Source: Bryobacteraceae bacterium
GTDB lineage: Bacteria > Acidobacteriota > Terriglobia > Bryobacterales > Bryobacteraceae
DNA: 52,789 nt
Direction of reading: 5' to 3'
Assembly (NCBI GenBank): GCA_025928545.1
Contig: JAICJH010000049.1
Span: 1 to 52,789 of the forward strand
Both the position numbers and the translations under genes were made by a program. Shown here piece by piece: positions 24,250 to 33,581 of the stretch. The notes below the pieces were generated by a model. That model was not told the origin of the DNA. It saw only the letters and a list, made by a program, of their open reading frames with translations, and did not search any database. Each line of letters begins with the position of its first letter. Position 1 is the stretch's first letter.

Positions 24250-26340
24250 ATGAACTTACGGAAAATCAAATCAGTGTTAATGGCAACCGCGGTGCTTGTT
24301 GTAGCCGGTGTTGCTGTCGCATCCGCACAAATTCAGGACAACAGCCAGAACGCTCTGCTCAAAGGCAGCTATCGCTTCCGTCATGTAGCGGTGCAGAATG
24401 TCGACAGCTTTTATAACCCGACTGAAATTACTGCCAGCTACGGCACAATTACGTTTGACGGTGCCGGAAAATACACCATCGGAGGCACGACTCTGGATAA
24501 CATTGCGACCACTGGCTTACCGCAGGCCCTGAACGTCTCCGGCAGTTACGCTATTGGTTCCAATGGCAGCGGGTATCTCACAAATCCTATCTATCCGACA
24601 GACAATCAGGCCTTCATCTACGGCGCCGTGTCGCAGAGCGTGTTCGCCGGCAGTTCCACGGAATCCTTCGGCAACGGCAACATCTTCAACGATATCTTTG
24701 TCGCGATTCCGGTGAGCGCCACTCCTGCGACGACCGCGAGCTTTACAACTTCGTACCAGGCTGGCTTACTCGATTTCACGGCGGCTGGCAGCGCTGCAAT
24801 TAAGAATGCCCTTTTTGCGTTGACACCCGACGGCAAGGGCGCCCTGGGCGGCATCACTCTGAACGGACAGGCATCGAATCAAAGCGCAACAACGCTGACC
24901 CAGTCGACGACGGGCGCAACTTACAGTTTCGCCGCCGATGGCACAGCCACCATGACGTTCCCGTTGCCCACCAACGTCACCCTTGCCAACGCCCTGCTGA
25001 CGGGCAATCGCACGATGTATCAGTCTGCGGACGGCAACTTCGTTCTCGGCTGGAACGCCACCGGCTACGACATTATTTTTGGCGTGAAAACCCTCGCCGC
25101 TCCCGCCCCGACCACCACAACACAGGGGCTCTATTTCACGACCGCACTCGAAGACCTGGTGAATTTCTCGGGCACCGACTCGTTCTACGGCTCCATCAGC
25201 AACTCGGGCAATGCGAAAGGCGACGCCATCGTGCATGAGCGCCTGAACTTCCCTCAGGAACTCTCCTTCGATTTCGGCATCGACGACACGCTCGTTATTA
25301 ACGCGAACGGTACAACGGGCACCGCGTCAAATGGGTTCACCGATCTGAACGGGTATGAGTACGCATTCGGTGCCGCGGGCCAGGCGTTTGTTTCCATCGG
25401 GACGAGGGGCAATTTTGCCTTGCAGGTTGGTCTGCATGCGGCAACGTTCACGGGACCGGGCGTGTTTCTCAATCCAATCGGCGTCGTGAATGCCGCGAGC
25501 TGGCAACCTGTGACCGCCAGCATCTCTCCGGGTGAATTAATTGTGTTGTTCGGGACCGGCCTCGCATCGTCAACCGTCATCACTCAGGGCGGCCAGGTCT
25601 TCCCGACGAAACTCGGGGGTGTCTCGGTCACCATCAACAACCTTCCCTGCCCCATCTACTATGTCAGCGGAACGCAGCTGGCCGTGGGAGTTCCCTACGG
25701 AATTTTCACCGGCAATCAAACCGGTCTGGCGAACATTCAGGTCACCAATAACGGCGTCGTTTCAAACATAGTGCAGATGTACCTCACCGATGCTGCCCCT
25801 GGAGCGTTTTCGCAGGGCGCAAACGGCATCGGTTATGCCGCGGCCACTCATGCCGCCACCGGGCAAATCATCACTTCTGCGAATCCCGTGCAGCCTGGTG
25901 AATTTATTTCGTTGTACCTGACCGGCCTCGGAACCGTAACTCCCACTGTGTCCGACGGCGCGCTCGGACCGTCCAGTCCTTTGAGCTGGTCCGACGTATA
26001 TCAGGCCGGCAATCTCTCCGTCTACTTTAACGACTACACCAACGGAACCGCCGGCAATCAGGGCAATGTCACGTTTGCCGGATTGACTCCGACGTTGGCT
26101 GGGCTCTACCAGATCAACGTACAGGTTCCGACCACTGGCCTGGTGGCGGGAGATAACGTTTACGTCGAATTCTTCACCGACGCTGCCGATGTCAATCAGA
26201 TCCAGATTCCATTCGGCGCCGGTGCCTCCCTGAAAGCGCAACCGGGAGCGCTGGCGAAAACGCCGGGCTCCGACTTTACAAACGCACGGGCCAAACGCAT
26301 CATGACGAACCGGGCCAAACGTTCCGCGACGGCAAATTAG
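24250..26340 (+). CDS. secreted protein with TIGR03437-type C-terminal domain
   Basis: 696 residues. Signal peptide 1-26 (VLVVAGVAVASAQ). Residues 30-400 are rich in Gly, Ser, Thr and Asn with short beta-type repeats (GTITFDGAGKYTIGG, GSYAIGSNGSGYL), probably a beta-solenoid or sandwich. From about 410 the Solibacter-type TIGR03437 domain is clear: GVVNAASWQPV, SPGELIVLFGTGLAS, QPGEFISLYLTGLG and LAGLYQINVQVP. The domain's role is unknown. The basic tail (RAKRIMTNRAKRSATAN) is odd for a secreted protein. AGAGG is the ribosome binding site. The VWA gene follows 56 bases downstream. Confidence 0.85.
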   Translation: MNLRKIKSVLMATAVLVVAGVAVASAQIQDNSQNALLKGSYRFRHVAVQNVDSFYNPTEITASYGTITFDGAGKYTIGGTTLDNIATTGLPQALNVSGSYAIGSNGSGYLTNPIYPTDNQAFIYGAVSQSVFAGSSTESFGNGNIFNDIFVAIPVSATPATTASFTTSYQAGLLDFTAAGSAAIKNALFALTPDGKGALGGITLNGQASNQSATTLTQSTTGATYSFAADGTATMTFPLPTNVTLANALLTGNRTMYQSADGNFVLGWNATGYDIIFGVKTLAAPAPTTTTQGLYFTTALEDLVNFSGTDSFYGSISNSGNAKGDAIVHERLNFPQELSFDFGIDDTLVINANGTTGTASNGFTDLNGYEYAFGAAGQAFVSIGTRGNFALQVGLHAATFTGPGVFLNPIGVVNAASWQPVTASISPGELIVLFGTGLASSTVITQGGQVFPTKLGGVSVTINNLPCPIYYVSGTQLAVGVPYGIFTGNQTGLANIQVTNNGVVSNIVQMYLTDAAPGAFSQGANGIGYAAATHAATGQIITSANPVQPGEFISLYLTGLGTVTPTVSDGALGPSSPLSWSDVYQAGNLSVYFNDYTNGTAGNQGNVTFAGLTPTLAGLYQINVQVPTTGLVAGDNVYVEFFTDAADVNQIQIPFGAGASLKAQPGALAKTPGSDFTNARAKRIMTNRAKRSATAN

Positions 26341-26396
26341 CCCGCCATCAAAAAGATGGAACGTTCCGGCCACAGCCGGCAATCCACGGGAGTAGC

Positions 26397-27434
26397 ATGA
26401 AAACTCGCTCAGCATTGCTCCCGGCTGTGGCCTCGCTGACAATCGCTGTGCTTTGCGCCCAGCAGGACACGACATTCTCGACCGACGTGAACGTCGTGAA
26501 TGTCTTTGCCACTGCCCGCGACAAGCAATCGAAAATCGTCAACAACCTGGCGAAAGACGACTTCGTCCTGACTGAAGACGGTCGTCCCCAGACCATTCGC
26601 TACTTTTCCCGCGAAACCGATCTTCCACTCACTCTTGGCCTGCTCGTCGATACGAGCCTGAGTATGCGCAACGTTCTCGAAGAGGAGAAGGACGCCAGCT
26701 ACCGTTTCCTCAATCAGGTTCTCCGGCCGGAAAAAGACAAGACCTTCGTGATCCATTTCGATCACGACACGGAACTGCTTCAGGATCTGACTTCATCGCG
26801 CGCCGACCTTCGCAAGGCTCTCGATTCGGTCCGGCTTGCGGACGACATGGGACAACAGCGCGGCGGCCGCTATCCCAACAACGGCGGACGAAGAATGCAA
26901 ACGGCCGGCACCACGCTTTACGACGCGATCTTCCTCGCCGCCGACGAACTGATGAAAAAGCAGCACGGACGCAAGGCGCTCATCCTCCTGACCGACGGCA
27001 TGGATCAGGGAAGCAAGACCTCGCTCAGCAATGCCATCGAAACCGCGCAGCGCTCCGACACTCTGGTCTATTCCATCCTGTTTACCGATCCGCGGGTGAA
27101 TGCCGTCCTGACCCGACTGGGCGGTATGGCGCGCGGCGGACGAGGCGGCGGGCGCGGACAGGGAGGGCCGGCAGCCCCCCAACGCTCAAGCGGAAAAACA
27201 ATTCTCGAGCGGATCTCGCGCGAAACCGGTGGAGGCTTCTTTGAAGTTTCAAAGAAAGAGCCGATCGCCGATATCTACAAGAGGATCGAAGAAGAGCTGC
27301 GCAATCAGTACAGCATCGGTTATGTCTCCGATCAGGGCGCAGCCGCCACCGGCTTTCGCCGCATCACGCTGACCACGAAGAAAAGCAGCCTCACAGTGCA
27401 GGCGCCCGAAGGCTACTTTCCCGGTGGGAAGTAG
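26397..27434 (+). CDS. VWFA-related Acidobacterial protein
   Basis: 345 residues with signal peptide (LLPAVASLTIAVLCAQ). The opening after the signal, TTFSTDVNVVNVFATARDKQ, is typical of the acidobacterial VWFA-related family (TIGR03436). The von Willebrand A domain spans about 80-280 with MIDAS residues in LLVDTSLSMR and a later LILLTDGMDQGS. An internal Gly/Arg-rich loop (about 242-256) resembles the linkers of the ThuA-like and isomerase-like proteins. VWA domains bind proteins through a metal ion. GGGAG is the ribosome binding site. The MutS-type gene begins 14 bases downstream on the same strand. Confidence 0.9.
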   Translation: MKTRSALLPAVASLTIAVLCAQQDTTFSTDVNVVNVFATARDKQSKIVNNLAKDDFVLTEDGRPQTIRYFSRETDLPLTLGLLVDTSLSMRNVLEEEKDASYRFLNQVLRPEKDKTFVIHFDHDTELLQDLTSSRADLRKALDSVRLADDMGQQRGGRYPNNGGRRMQTAGTTLYDAIFLAADELMKKQHGRKALILLTDGMDQGSKTSLSNAIETAQRSDTLVYSILFTDPRVNAVLTRLGGMARGGRGGGRGQGGPAAPQRSSGKTILERISRETGGGFFEVSKKEPIADIYKRIEEELRNQYSIGYVSDQGAAATGFRRITLTTKKSSLTVQAPEGYFPGGK

Positions 27435-27448
27435 TTCTATCATCGGTC

Positions 27449-29206
27449 ATGCATGACGTTACGACGGAAAGCATCGGCCGCGCCGAATCCGCCAACGCCA
27501 ACAGTCTGAAGGCGCTCATCGCGGCCCTCGCGGCTATGGGCTGGCTCTTCTATGCGGCTTTCCGTAAAACGGTTCCGGGCTGGAGCTTTCTCTTGCCCCT
27601 GCCGCTGGCGCTCGCCGCGGGAAGGTGGCACGGCAAGAATCGCGGAAAATGGCTGCGGTTGATCCGCCTTCGCAAGCTCCACGAACGCGCCGTGGAACGT
27701 ATGGAAGACCGCTGGCCAGGCAACGGCTACTCAGGGCTGGATTTCCGGGTCCCTCACCATGTTTACGACGTCGATCTTCAGGTGCTGGGCGAAGGGTCGC
27801 TGTTCGAATTGATCTGCACGACGCGCACCGAAATCGGCAGAAGAGAGCTTGCCGGATACTTACTGAATCCCTGCGGTATTGATGAGGCCAAAGCGCGGCA
27901 AGCGGCAGTGCGCGAACTGGCTCCGCAAAACGATCTCCGGGAACGCGTTCAACTGCTGGGTGAGTTTGCCTTCCAGGAATCGACGTGGGGTGTTTTCGCC
28001 GATTGGGTGGCCGAGCCGGAAGTGATCGCGCCGGGCTGGATACGCGCGATCGCACTTTTTTGTTCTGTTTCGCTGTTTTGTATGACCCTCGCGGGCTTTG
28101 CAACCAACGTCCCATGGAGCATGCTGACGCCCTGGATCCTGCCTGTGGCAGCTAGCCAAATGGCGCTTGCCTGGTCGTTGCGCACGAAGACCGCCCGGGT
28201 GAATTCCGCCGCCAGCCGGGTCGGAGTGGAGATCGGAGTTGTCCGTGAGGGGATGGAATTGATTGCCGGCTCAAAGCTGCAATCGGAGAAACTGCTCGCA
28301 ATTCAACGGAGATTGAGCGATGCCGGGGCGGCCGCGATTCTGCGAAAACTGGAACGCCTTACGAATGCACTGGCGGAATTCGAGAAAGAGTGGTTTAGTC
28401 TGCCCGCACAGGCACTGGCCCTCCGGACACAGGTCTGTTTCGCCATCGTGGAATGGAAGGTGAAGTATGCCGGACAGTTGGAAGGCTGGCTGGAAGCATG
28501 GGGTGAATTCGAGGCCCTGATGGCAATATCCGGCTACGCGTGGGAGCACCAAAGCGACTCGTTTCCGGAATTCGCGGACGAGGGAACATCGTTCGCGGCG
28601 AGGGATCTGGGACATCCTCTGCTTCCTGGCGCCGGTTGCGTGCGGAATTGCGTGACACTGGACGCCGGCAATCGTTTTTACGTGATCAGCGGCTCCAATA
28701 TGGCGGGGAAGAGCACGCTGCTGCGTTCGATAGGGCTGAATGTGATTTTGGCGAAGGTGGGTGCTCCGGTGCGCGCTTCCTGGCTGCGCCTGAGCCATCT
28801 GGAAGTCTTTGCGTCGCTGTCGATCGTGGATTCGATTCTCGAAGGCAAATCGAAGTTTCTCTCAGAAGTGGAGCGAATCCGCAAAATGCTGGAGTGCGCG
28901 CGCGAAGCGCCGGTGCTCTTCCTCATCGACGAAATTCTCAGCGGGACGAATTCGCGCGACCGTCGGGTTGCTTCGGAAGCGGTGATCCGGGAACTGGTAG
29001 GCAATGGCGCGATTGGCGCTCTGTCAACGCATGATCTTGCTTTGACAGAGATCGTCAGCCTGGCAGGAATGGCGGGATTGAACGTGCACATGGGTGCCGG
29101 GGCAGGCAACGACCCAATGGCTTTCGACTATCTGTTGAAACCCGGAGTCACCCGCGAAACCAACGCTCTGGCGATTGCAGCGATGATGGGTGTGCCGGGG
29201 CTGTAG
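27449..29206 (+). CDS. membrane-anchored MutS-type ATPase, second copy
   Basis: 585 residues, paralogous over its length to 322-2,139: both have two N-terminal hydrophobic segments, the block (I/M)E(H/D)RW, then GSLFEL and LAG(W/Y)LL, a second hydrophobic pair (about 195-235), and a MutS domain V. Walker A GSNMAGKS is at 415-422, Walker B LFLIDE ends at 495 and continues ILSGTNSRDRR, then STHDL. No mismatch-binding domain is present. The ATG overlaps a second ATG 4 bases on and has no clear ribosome binding site. It lies 14 bases after the VWA gene, so cotranscription is likely. Function unknown. Confidence 0.85.
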   Translation: MHDVTTESIGRAESANANSLKALIAALAAMGWLFYAAFRKTVPGWSFLLPLPLALAAGRWHGKNRGKWLRLIRLRKLHERAVERMEDRWPGNGYSGLDFRVPHHVYDVDLQVLGEGSLFELICTTRTEIGRRELAGYLLNPCGIDEAKARQAAVRELAPQNDLRERVQLLGEFAFQESTWGVFADWVAEPEVIAPGWIRAIALFCSVSLFCMTLAGFATNVPWSMLTPWILPVAASQMALAWSLRTKTARVNSAASRVGVEIGVVREGMELIAGSKLQSEKLLAIQRRLSDAGAAAILRKLERLTNALAEFEKEWFSLPAQALALRTQVCFAIVEWKVKYAGQLEGWLEAWGEFEALMAISGYAWEHQSDSFPEFADEGTSFAARDLGHPLLPGAGCVRNCVTLDAGNRFYVISGSNMAGKSTLLRSIGLNVILAKVGAPVRASWLRLSHLEVFASLSIVDSILEGKSKFLSEVERIRKMLECAREAPVLFLIDEILSGTNSRDRRVASEAVIRELVGNGAIGALSTHDLALTEIVSLAGMAGLNVHMGAGAGNDPMAFDYLLKPGVTRETNALAIAAMMGVPGL

Positions 29207-29222
29207 TTTTCCGGCGGTTTTT

Positions 29223-29250
29223 ATCGGCGTGAATCGGCGTGAATCGGCGG
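29223..29250. repeat. 10-bp intergenic tandem repeat
   Basis: ATCGGCGTGA occurs twice in a row, followed by ATCGGCGG (2.8 copies), 17 bases past the MutS-type stop. Short repeats of this ATCGGCGT(G/T)(A/C) style are scattered between genes in some Acidobacteria as I remember it; that is unverified here. Confidence 0.6.
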
Positions 29251-29352
29251 CCATTCTGAGTTTCCCGCCCCCTCAACATCTTTCCTCCCGTTTAGTGATA
29301 GACTCCTGATTTCGGTCCACCAAATCGCACCTGAAATAAAGAGGAGAGAACA

Positions 29353-30510
29353 ATGATTCAAAGTCCAGTTTTCCGCCGCATTGCCCTCGCTGGCGTCGCT
29401 GTCGCCGCCGTGGCATTTATCGCCATTGCCGATACCCCTGCCAACCTGACCGCCACACTCAAACCAGGCAAACTCCAGCTCAAATCCGCCGGCGCTCTTG
29501 CCTTCGGAACCGATGGCGTCCTGTTCGTCGGCGATTCTCTCGGCGGCTCAGTTGCTGCTATCGATACCAATGACCACGCGGCCCCAAAAGGCGCTGCTTC
29601 CATCAACGTCGAGGGTCTCGACGCGAAAATCGCCGCCATGGTCGGCGCCCCCGCGGATCAGATCGTCATCAACGATATGAAGATCAATCCGCTGTCGAAG
29701 AATGTTTACCTCTCGGCTTCGCGCGGAAAGGGCCCCGACGCCCAGCCTCTCATCGTCAAAGTCGATACCGCCGGCGCAGTCTCGAACCTCTCGCTCGATA
29801 ACGTGAAATTCGCGCAGGTCAGCCTGGTCGACGCCCCGGCCTCGAATCCGGCCGCTCGTCAGGACCCCAGAACCACAACCATTACGGACATGAACTACGT
29901 CAACGGCAACCTCCTGGTTGCGGGTATGTCCAACGAAGAGTGGACCTCCGCATTGCGCTCAATTCCGGTGCCGTTCAAGACTGCCGCGCCCGGGGCAACC
30001 CTCCAGATCTGGCACGATTCGCATGGCCGTTATGAAACCGAATCGCCCGTTCGCACTTTCGTTCCTTACACAATCGGCGGTCAGCAGTATGTGATCGCAG
30101 CCTACACCTGCACGCCGCTGGTCAAAATTCCGGTCAGCGATCTTAAAGCCGGCGCCAAAGTGAAGGGTCAGACGATTGCCGATCTCGGTGCGGGAAATCA
30201 GCCCCTCGATATGGTTCCCTACAAGAAGGACGGCAAGGAATTTATTCTCGTAGCCAACTCCGCCTTCGGCCTGCTGAAAGTCCAGGCGGATCACCTCGAA
30301 ACCTACGCCACCATCGATTCGCCCACGAAAAATCCTGGCACCGCCGGCATGCCGTTCGACAAGATCACCAGCGTCACGAACGTGAAGCAGCTTGCGCAGT
30401 TGGATTCATCGAACGCAGTGGTACTCACCGCCACTCCCGGCCCCGGCCCGGCCTTCAACCCGGGTCCGTCTGTTGGACCGATGAACCTGAAGACCATCGT
30501 TCTGCCCTAA
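29353..30510 (+). CDS. secreted beta-propeller-like protein of unknown function
   Basis: 385 residues. Signal peptide 1-26 (IALAGVAVAAVAFIAIADT). After it, repeated pieces such as AGALAFGTDGVLFVGDSLGGSVAAIDTND, PLSKNVYLSASRG and QYVIAAYTCTPLVKIPVSDL read like propeller blades binding a surface or ligand. No catalytic motif is recognised. GAGGAGA seven bases before ATG is a strong ribosome binding site. The next gene starts 12 bases later, so the two form an operon, with both products exported. Confidence 0.75.
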   Translation: MIQSPVFRRIALAGVAVAAVAFIAIADTPANLTATLKPGKLQLKSAGALAFGTDGVLFVGDSLGGSVAAIDTNDHAAPKGAASINVEGLDAKIAAMVGAPADQIVINDMKINPLSKNVYLSASRGKGPDAQPLIVKVDTAGAVSNLSLDNVKFAQVSLVDAPASNPAARQDPRTTTITDMNYVNGNLLVAGMSNEEWTSALRSIPVPFKTAAPGATLQIWHDSHGRYETESPVRTFVPYTIGGQQYVIAAYTCTPLVKIPVSDLKAGAKVKGQTIADLGAGNQPLDMVPYKKDGKEFILVANSAFGLLKVQADHLETYATIDSPTKNPGTAGMPFDKITSVTNVKQLAQLDSSNAVVLTATPGPGPAFNPGPSVGPMNLKTIVLP

Positions 30511-30522
30511 CTCCGGATCGTA

Positions 30523-31596
30523 GTGCGTAAATTCGTCCTCGCCATCGCGGCCACACTCCTTGCGGGTGTGGCCGCGTTTGCACAATCCCCCGACATCGAA
30601 CTGGAAAACGACGCCTTTCGCGTCAACGGCTGGAAGGCTCCTGAAACGGAGCCCTCCGGTGGCTGGGGTACTGTGTTTCTGGTCTATGCCGGAACCGGTA
30701 AAGTGCCTTCGCTGCTTGGCTCGTATTCAGTTGAGACAGGCACCCTGGTTTTTCATCCGCGCTATCCGGTCACCGCCGGGGTGCACTATCACGCTGTTTT
30801 TCGTCCGCCGTCCGGCACGATGATCGCCAGAGATTTCGATGGTCCCGCACGCCCCGTCAATCCGGTCGCACGCGTCGAACAGGTTTATCCCACCGCCTAT
30901 GTCCTGCCTTCCAATCTGCTCCGCCTCTTTATCGTTTTCTCCGCTCCCATGAGCCGGGGAGAAGCCGCGGCTCATATTCACGTGGAAGACGACAAGGGCA
31001 AAGTGCTGCCAGATGAGCTTCTGCCCGGGCAGGAACTCTGGGACCCCGAGTTCCGCCGCCTCACCATGACTTTCGATCCTGGCCGCATCAAGCGTGGTCT
31101 CACTTCCAACCAGGCCATCGGTCCACCCATCACCGAAGGACGGCATTACAAACTGGTCGTCGATCGCGACTGGCCCGACGCCCGCGGCGTTCCCTTGATG
31201 GAAGGATTCACGAAGACATTTACCGGCGGCCCGCCCGACCGGACTCAGCCCGATCCCGCCCAGTGGCGCGTAACCTCACCGGCCGGTGGAACCACGAACC
31301 CCCTGACCGTCGATTTTCCCGACCCGATGAACTATGCCCTGCTTTTGAAGATGATCCAGGTAGCTCGCGGTCAAACCCTCGTGCCCGGAAAAATTGCGCT
31401 CGACCGCCATGAGACCGAGTGGCGTTTCGTGCCCGACGCACCCTGGCAACCGGGCGATTATCACTTGGTGGTCGATACCGGCATCGAAGATCTGGCCGGA
31501 AATCACATCGGAGCAGCCTTCGATATCGACATCTTCGAAAAGGTATCGAAGACAATTGACCGTAAGTCGGTCAACGTGCCTTTCACGATTCGCTGA
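30523..31596 (+). CDS. secreted protein with Ig-like (SbsA-type) domains
   Basis: 357 residues from a GTG start. Signal peptide MRKFVLAIAATLLAGVAAFAQ. Two bacterial Ig-like parts are visible: YPVTAGVHYHAVF, then LLRLFIVFSAPMSRGEAAAHI with DPGRIKRGL, and later NPLTVDFPDPMNYALL with GDYHLVVDTGIEDLAGN, the closing pattern of SbsA Ig-like repeats. Such domains are structural or adhesive. It is probably cotranscribed with the propeller-like gene before it. It converges on the PEP-CTERM gene with two bases between stops. Function unknown. Confidence 0.75.
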   Translation: MRKFVLAIAATLLAGVAAFAQSPDIELENDAFRVNGWKAPETEPSGGWGTVFLVYAGTGKVPSLLGSYSVETGTLVFHPRYPVTAGVHYHAVFRPPSGTMIARDFDGPARPVNPVARVEQVYPTAYVLPSNLLRLFIVFSAPMSRGEAAAHIHVEDDKGKVLPDELLPGQELWDPEFRRLTMTFDPGRIKRGLTSNQAIGPPITEGRHYKLVVDRDWPDARGVPLMEGFTKTFTGGPPDRTQPDPAQWRVTSPAGGTTNPLTVDFPDPMNYALLLKMIQVARGQTLVPGKIALDRHETEWRFVPDAPWQPGDYHLVVDTGIEDLAGNHIGAAFDIDIFEKVSKTIDRKSVNVPFTIR

Positions 31597-31598
31597 AG

Positions 31599-32201
31599 TT
31601 AATTCAGTGGAAGGGATGACTTCCGGCGCGAAACGCCCAATACGGCGAGCCCCCCGATACCTGTCAACAGGAGGAATACCGATCCAGGCTCCGGCGTGGA
31701 CGCGAGACTGGCCTGAAACGTCATCGAGGGCTGACTGGTATTAAAAAACAAAATTCCGCCGCTAGTCACCACGTCTGCACGGTTCCACTGCAGCAATTGG
31801 CCCGTACCTGTGATCGGGGCGAACGAAGTCGTGAGGTCCCAATTTCCAAAACTCGCATCGACGACGGAGTAAGCGAGATCGGATCCATCCGAGACTCGCG
31901 AAATTCCAGCCAGGTTGAACTGCGGGCCGGTAAATGTTTCAGTCGGCGTCACGAAGGAATAGGTACCGAGCCCCGCAATCGTAATCGAAACCGAATCGTT
32001 AACGGTTGAGAAAAGCCCCGTACGAACTTCCGAAACGTTTGCAGTGTCGGCCACGGCCGTCAAACTGAAGGCGGCGTTCTCGAAGCCCGTTTCCCCCAGG
32101 AATCCACTGCCCGTACCGTCGAATTCAAACGTAATAACTGACGCGGATAAACCCGCCGCCATGATGGCCGACAGTCCGGCCAAACAAAGTAATCGCTTCA
32201 A
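31599..32201 (-). CDS. PEP-CTERM sorting-domain protein
   Basis: 200 residues. A signal peptide (KRLLCLAGLSAIMAAGLSA) and a Ser/Thr/Gly-rich beta-type middle part are followed by the PEP-CTERM tail: TPEPGSVFLLLTGIGGLAVL and a final RRK cluster. Exosortase recognises the PEP motif and cuts near it while the protein is delivered to the surface. No exosortase gene is in the window. The start is TTG, supported by GGAGG five bases upstream. The body is unrelated to anything I recognise. Confidence 0.9.
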   Translation of the reverse strand: MKRLLCLAGLSAIMAAGLSASVITFEFDGTGSGFLGETGFENAAFSLTAVADTANVSEVRTGLFSTVNDSVSITIAGLGTYSFVTPTETFTGPQFNLAGISRVSDGSDLAYSVVDASFGNWDLTTSFAPITGTGQLLQWNRADVVTSGGILFFNTSQPSMTFQASLASTPEPGSVFLLLTGIGGLAVLGVSRRKSSLPLN

Positions 32202-32257
32202 GTGGTCCTCCGAGAGGGATTCGCGGCAGACTCCACCGCCATTCTCTTTATTTTTGG

Positions 32258-32263
32258 ATTATA
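32258..32263 (-). promoter_or_regulatory. possible -10 element of the PEP-CTERM gene
   Basis: A perfect TATAAT on the minus strand lies 57 bases upstream of the TTG start. No convincing -35 at 16-18 bases. Confidence 0.3.
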
Positions 32264-32306
32264 AACCACTTTTCAGCCCGGCGCAGTCTTTTTTATCGAT
32301 CCCTCG

Positions 32307-32660
32307 TCAGGTCCGCGCCACCCGCAATTCGCCGGCGTCATTCCGACCCATCTCATACCCGCGATCGCTCGGAACGATAATCCACGCTGCGATGTAAACG
32401 ATGAACCCCATGCCTGTACAAAATGCGAAAGCCAGCCACAATACGCGCATGAGCACGACATCAATCCCGAAATAACGCGCGAATCCCGCACAAACCCCGG
32501 CCAGCTTATTATTCCGCTTGTCCAGCATTAAAGTCGCGGCAACACGTTCTCCCTGAGGCGGCATTGCCCCCGTCGCCCCTGCCCCGGTAACCCGGGCTCC
32601 GCAATCCGAACAGAATCTGCCCTCGCCCCGAAGTTCCACGCCACATTGGCTGCAATACAT
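32307..32660 (-). CDS. PspC-domain protein with N-terminal zinc ribbon
   Basis: 117 residues. The zinc ribbon has CSQC and CSDC (residues 3-6 and 17-20). From about 45 a PspC domain follows: LMLDKRNNKLAGVCAGFARYFGID with a membrane segment VLWLAFAFCTGMGFIVYIAAWIIVP. PspC proteins sense envelope stress with PspA or act as toxin-like regulators; no other psp gene is here. The zinc-ribbon/PspC combination is common in diverse bacteria. It follows the PAP2 gene on the same strand by 54 bases. Confidence 0.88.
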   Translation of the reverse strand: MYCSQCGVELRGEGRFCSDCGARVTGAGATGAMPPQGERVAATLMLDKRNNKLAGVCAGFARYFGIDVVLMRVLWLAFAFCTGMGFIVYIAAWIIVPSDRGYEMGRNDAGELRVART

Positions 32661-32714
32661 CGGTTTTGACCTCCGGAAAGATCTACGCTGTCAGCCTTTC
32701 GGAAGTTCCGTGCT

Positions 32715-33581
32715 TCAGTGGCTGACCGTATCCAGAGCGTCATTATGACGCTTGGCGAACACGTAATCTCCGATAAACCACCCCATCGCCCCGCCCACGA
32801 CAACGTCTCCAGGAAAATGCTGCCGCGCCCCCACCCGCGCCATCGACACCGTCGCCGCCAATCCGTAAGCAATAATCGGAATCACTTTGGAGTGCCGGTA
32901 CTCGTGAGCAATCACTGAAGCCAGCGCCCATGAGTTAATCGAATGCCCCGAAGGGAATCCGGAGAGCCACCTGCCTCTGGCGCTGTCTTCAAAACGCCCG
33001 GTGCTGTCTGACTCAAACGGTCGCGCCCGGTCGGCGATCAGCTTGAACGCCTGCACCGTGATGTTGGCGTCGATAAGGGCCTCAAAACCGATCAGTCCGG
33101 TCTCCCGTATCCTCTCCTGATGCGTGTGCGTACCGTACAGATAAAATGCCGTGCTGATCGGAATCACCGAGTAAGACGATCCGAACCGCGAGGCCCACTT
33201 GCTCACCGTAAACTGCCCCGGGGTATTCGGCAGCTGATTCATGATGTGCTTGTCCGCGGCAATCAAACCTCCCGCCGCGCCGCCCACAATAAGCCACCAT
33301 TTCGCATTGACTTTGTCGGTATGAAACGGACTTGTCCAGGCCGCCTTCTGATCCCGAAATGTGTATTTCGGAATGCGCACAAAAGGATGGAAGTAGCCGG
33401 AAGCCTCATAGATGTCCTTCGGCTTGATTACTTTCGCGCCAGGTTCCACCTTCAGGGTCGCGTGTTGTTCAGGCGGCGCCTGATCGGCGGCGCTGACCGG
33501 TGCGGGCGACGCCTCCTGCGCGACTACAAACAAAGGACTTACAAGAACAACAACCAGTGTGCCAACCGATTTCCGGTACAT
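32715..33581 (-). CDS. PAP2-family phosphatase
   Basis: 288 residues from the ATG at 33,581, where MYRKSVGTLVVVLVSPLFVVAQ forms a signal peptide; the 13 codons upstream in frame do not fit one. The three acid-phosphatase motifs are intact: KLIADRARP (KxxxxxxRP), FPSGH, and ARVGARQHFPGD (SRxxxxxHxxxD with Ala for the first Ser). The enzyme should remove phosphate from lipid or isoprenoid phosphates on the periplasmic side; several hydrophobic segments surround the motifs. AGGGG precedes the start. The substrate could be undecaprenyl or phosphatidyl phosphates. Confidence 0.88.
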   Translation of the reverse strand: MYRKSVGTLVVVLVSPLFVVAQEASPAPVSAADQAPPEQHATLKVEPGAKVIKPKDIYEASGYFHPFVRIPKYTFRDQKAAWTSPFHTDKVNAKWWLIVGGAAGGLIAADKHIMNQLPNTPGQFTVSKWASRFGSSYSVIPISTAFYLYGTHTHQERIRETGLIGFEALIDANITVQAFKLIADRARPFESDSTGRFEDSARGRWLSGFPSGHSINSWALASVIAHEYRHSKVIPIIAYGLAATVSMARVGARQHFPGDVVVGGAMGWFIGDYVFAKRHNDALDTVSH

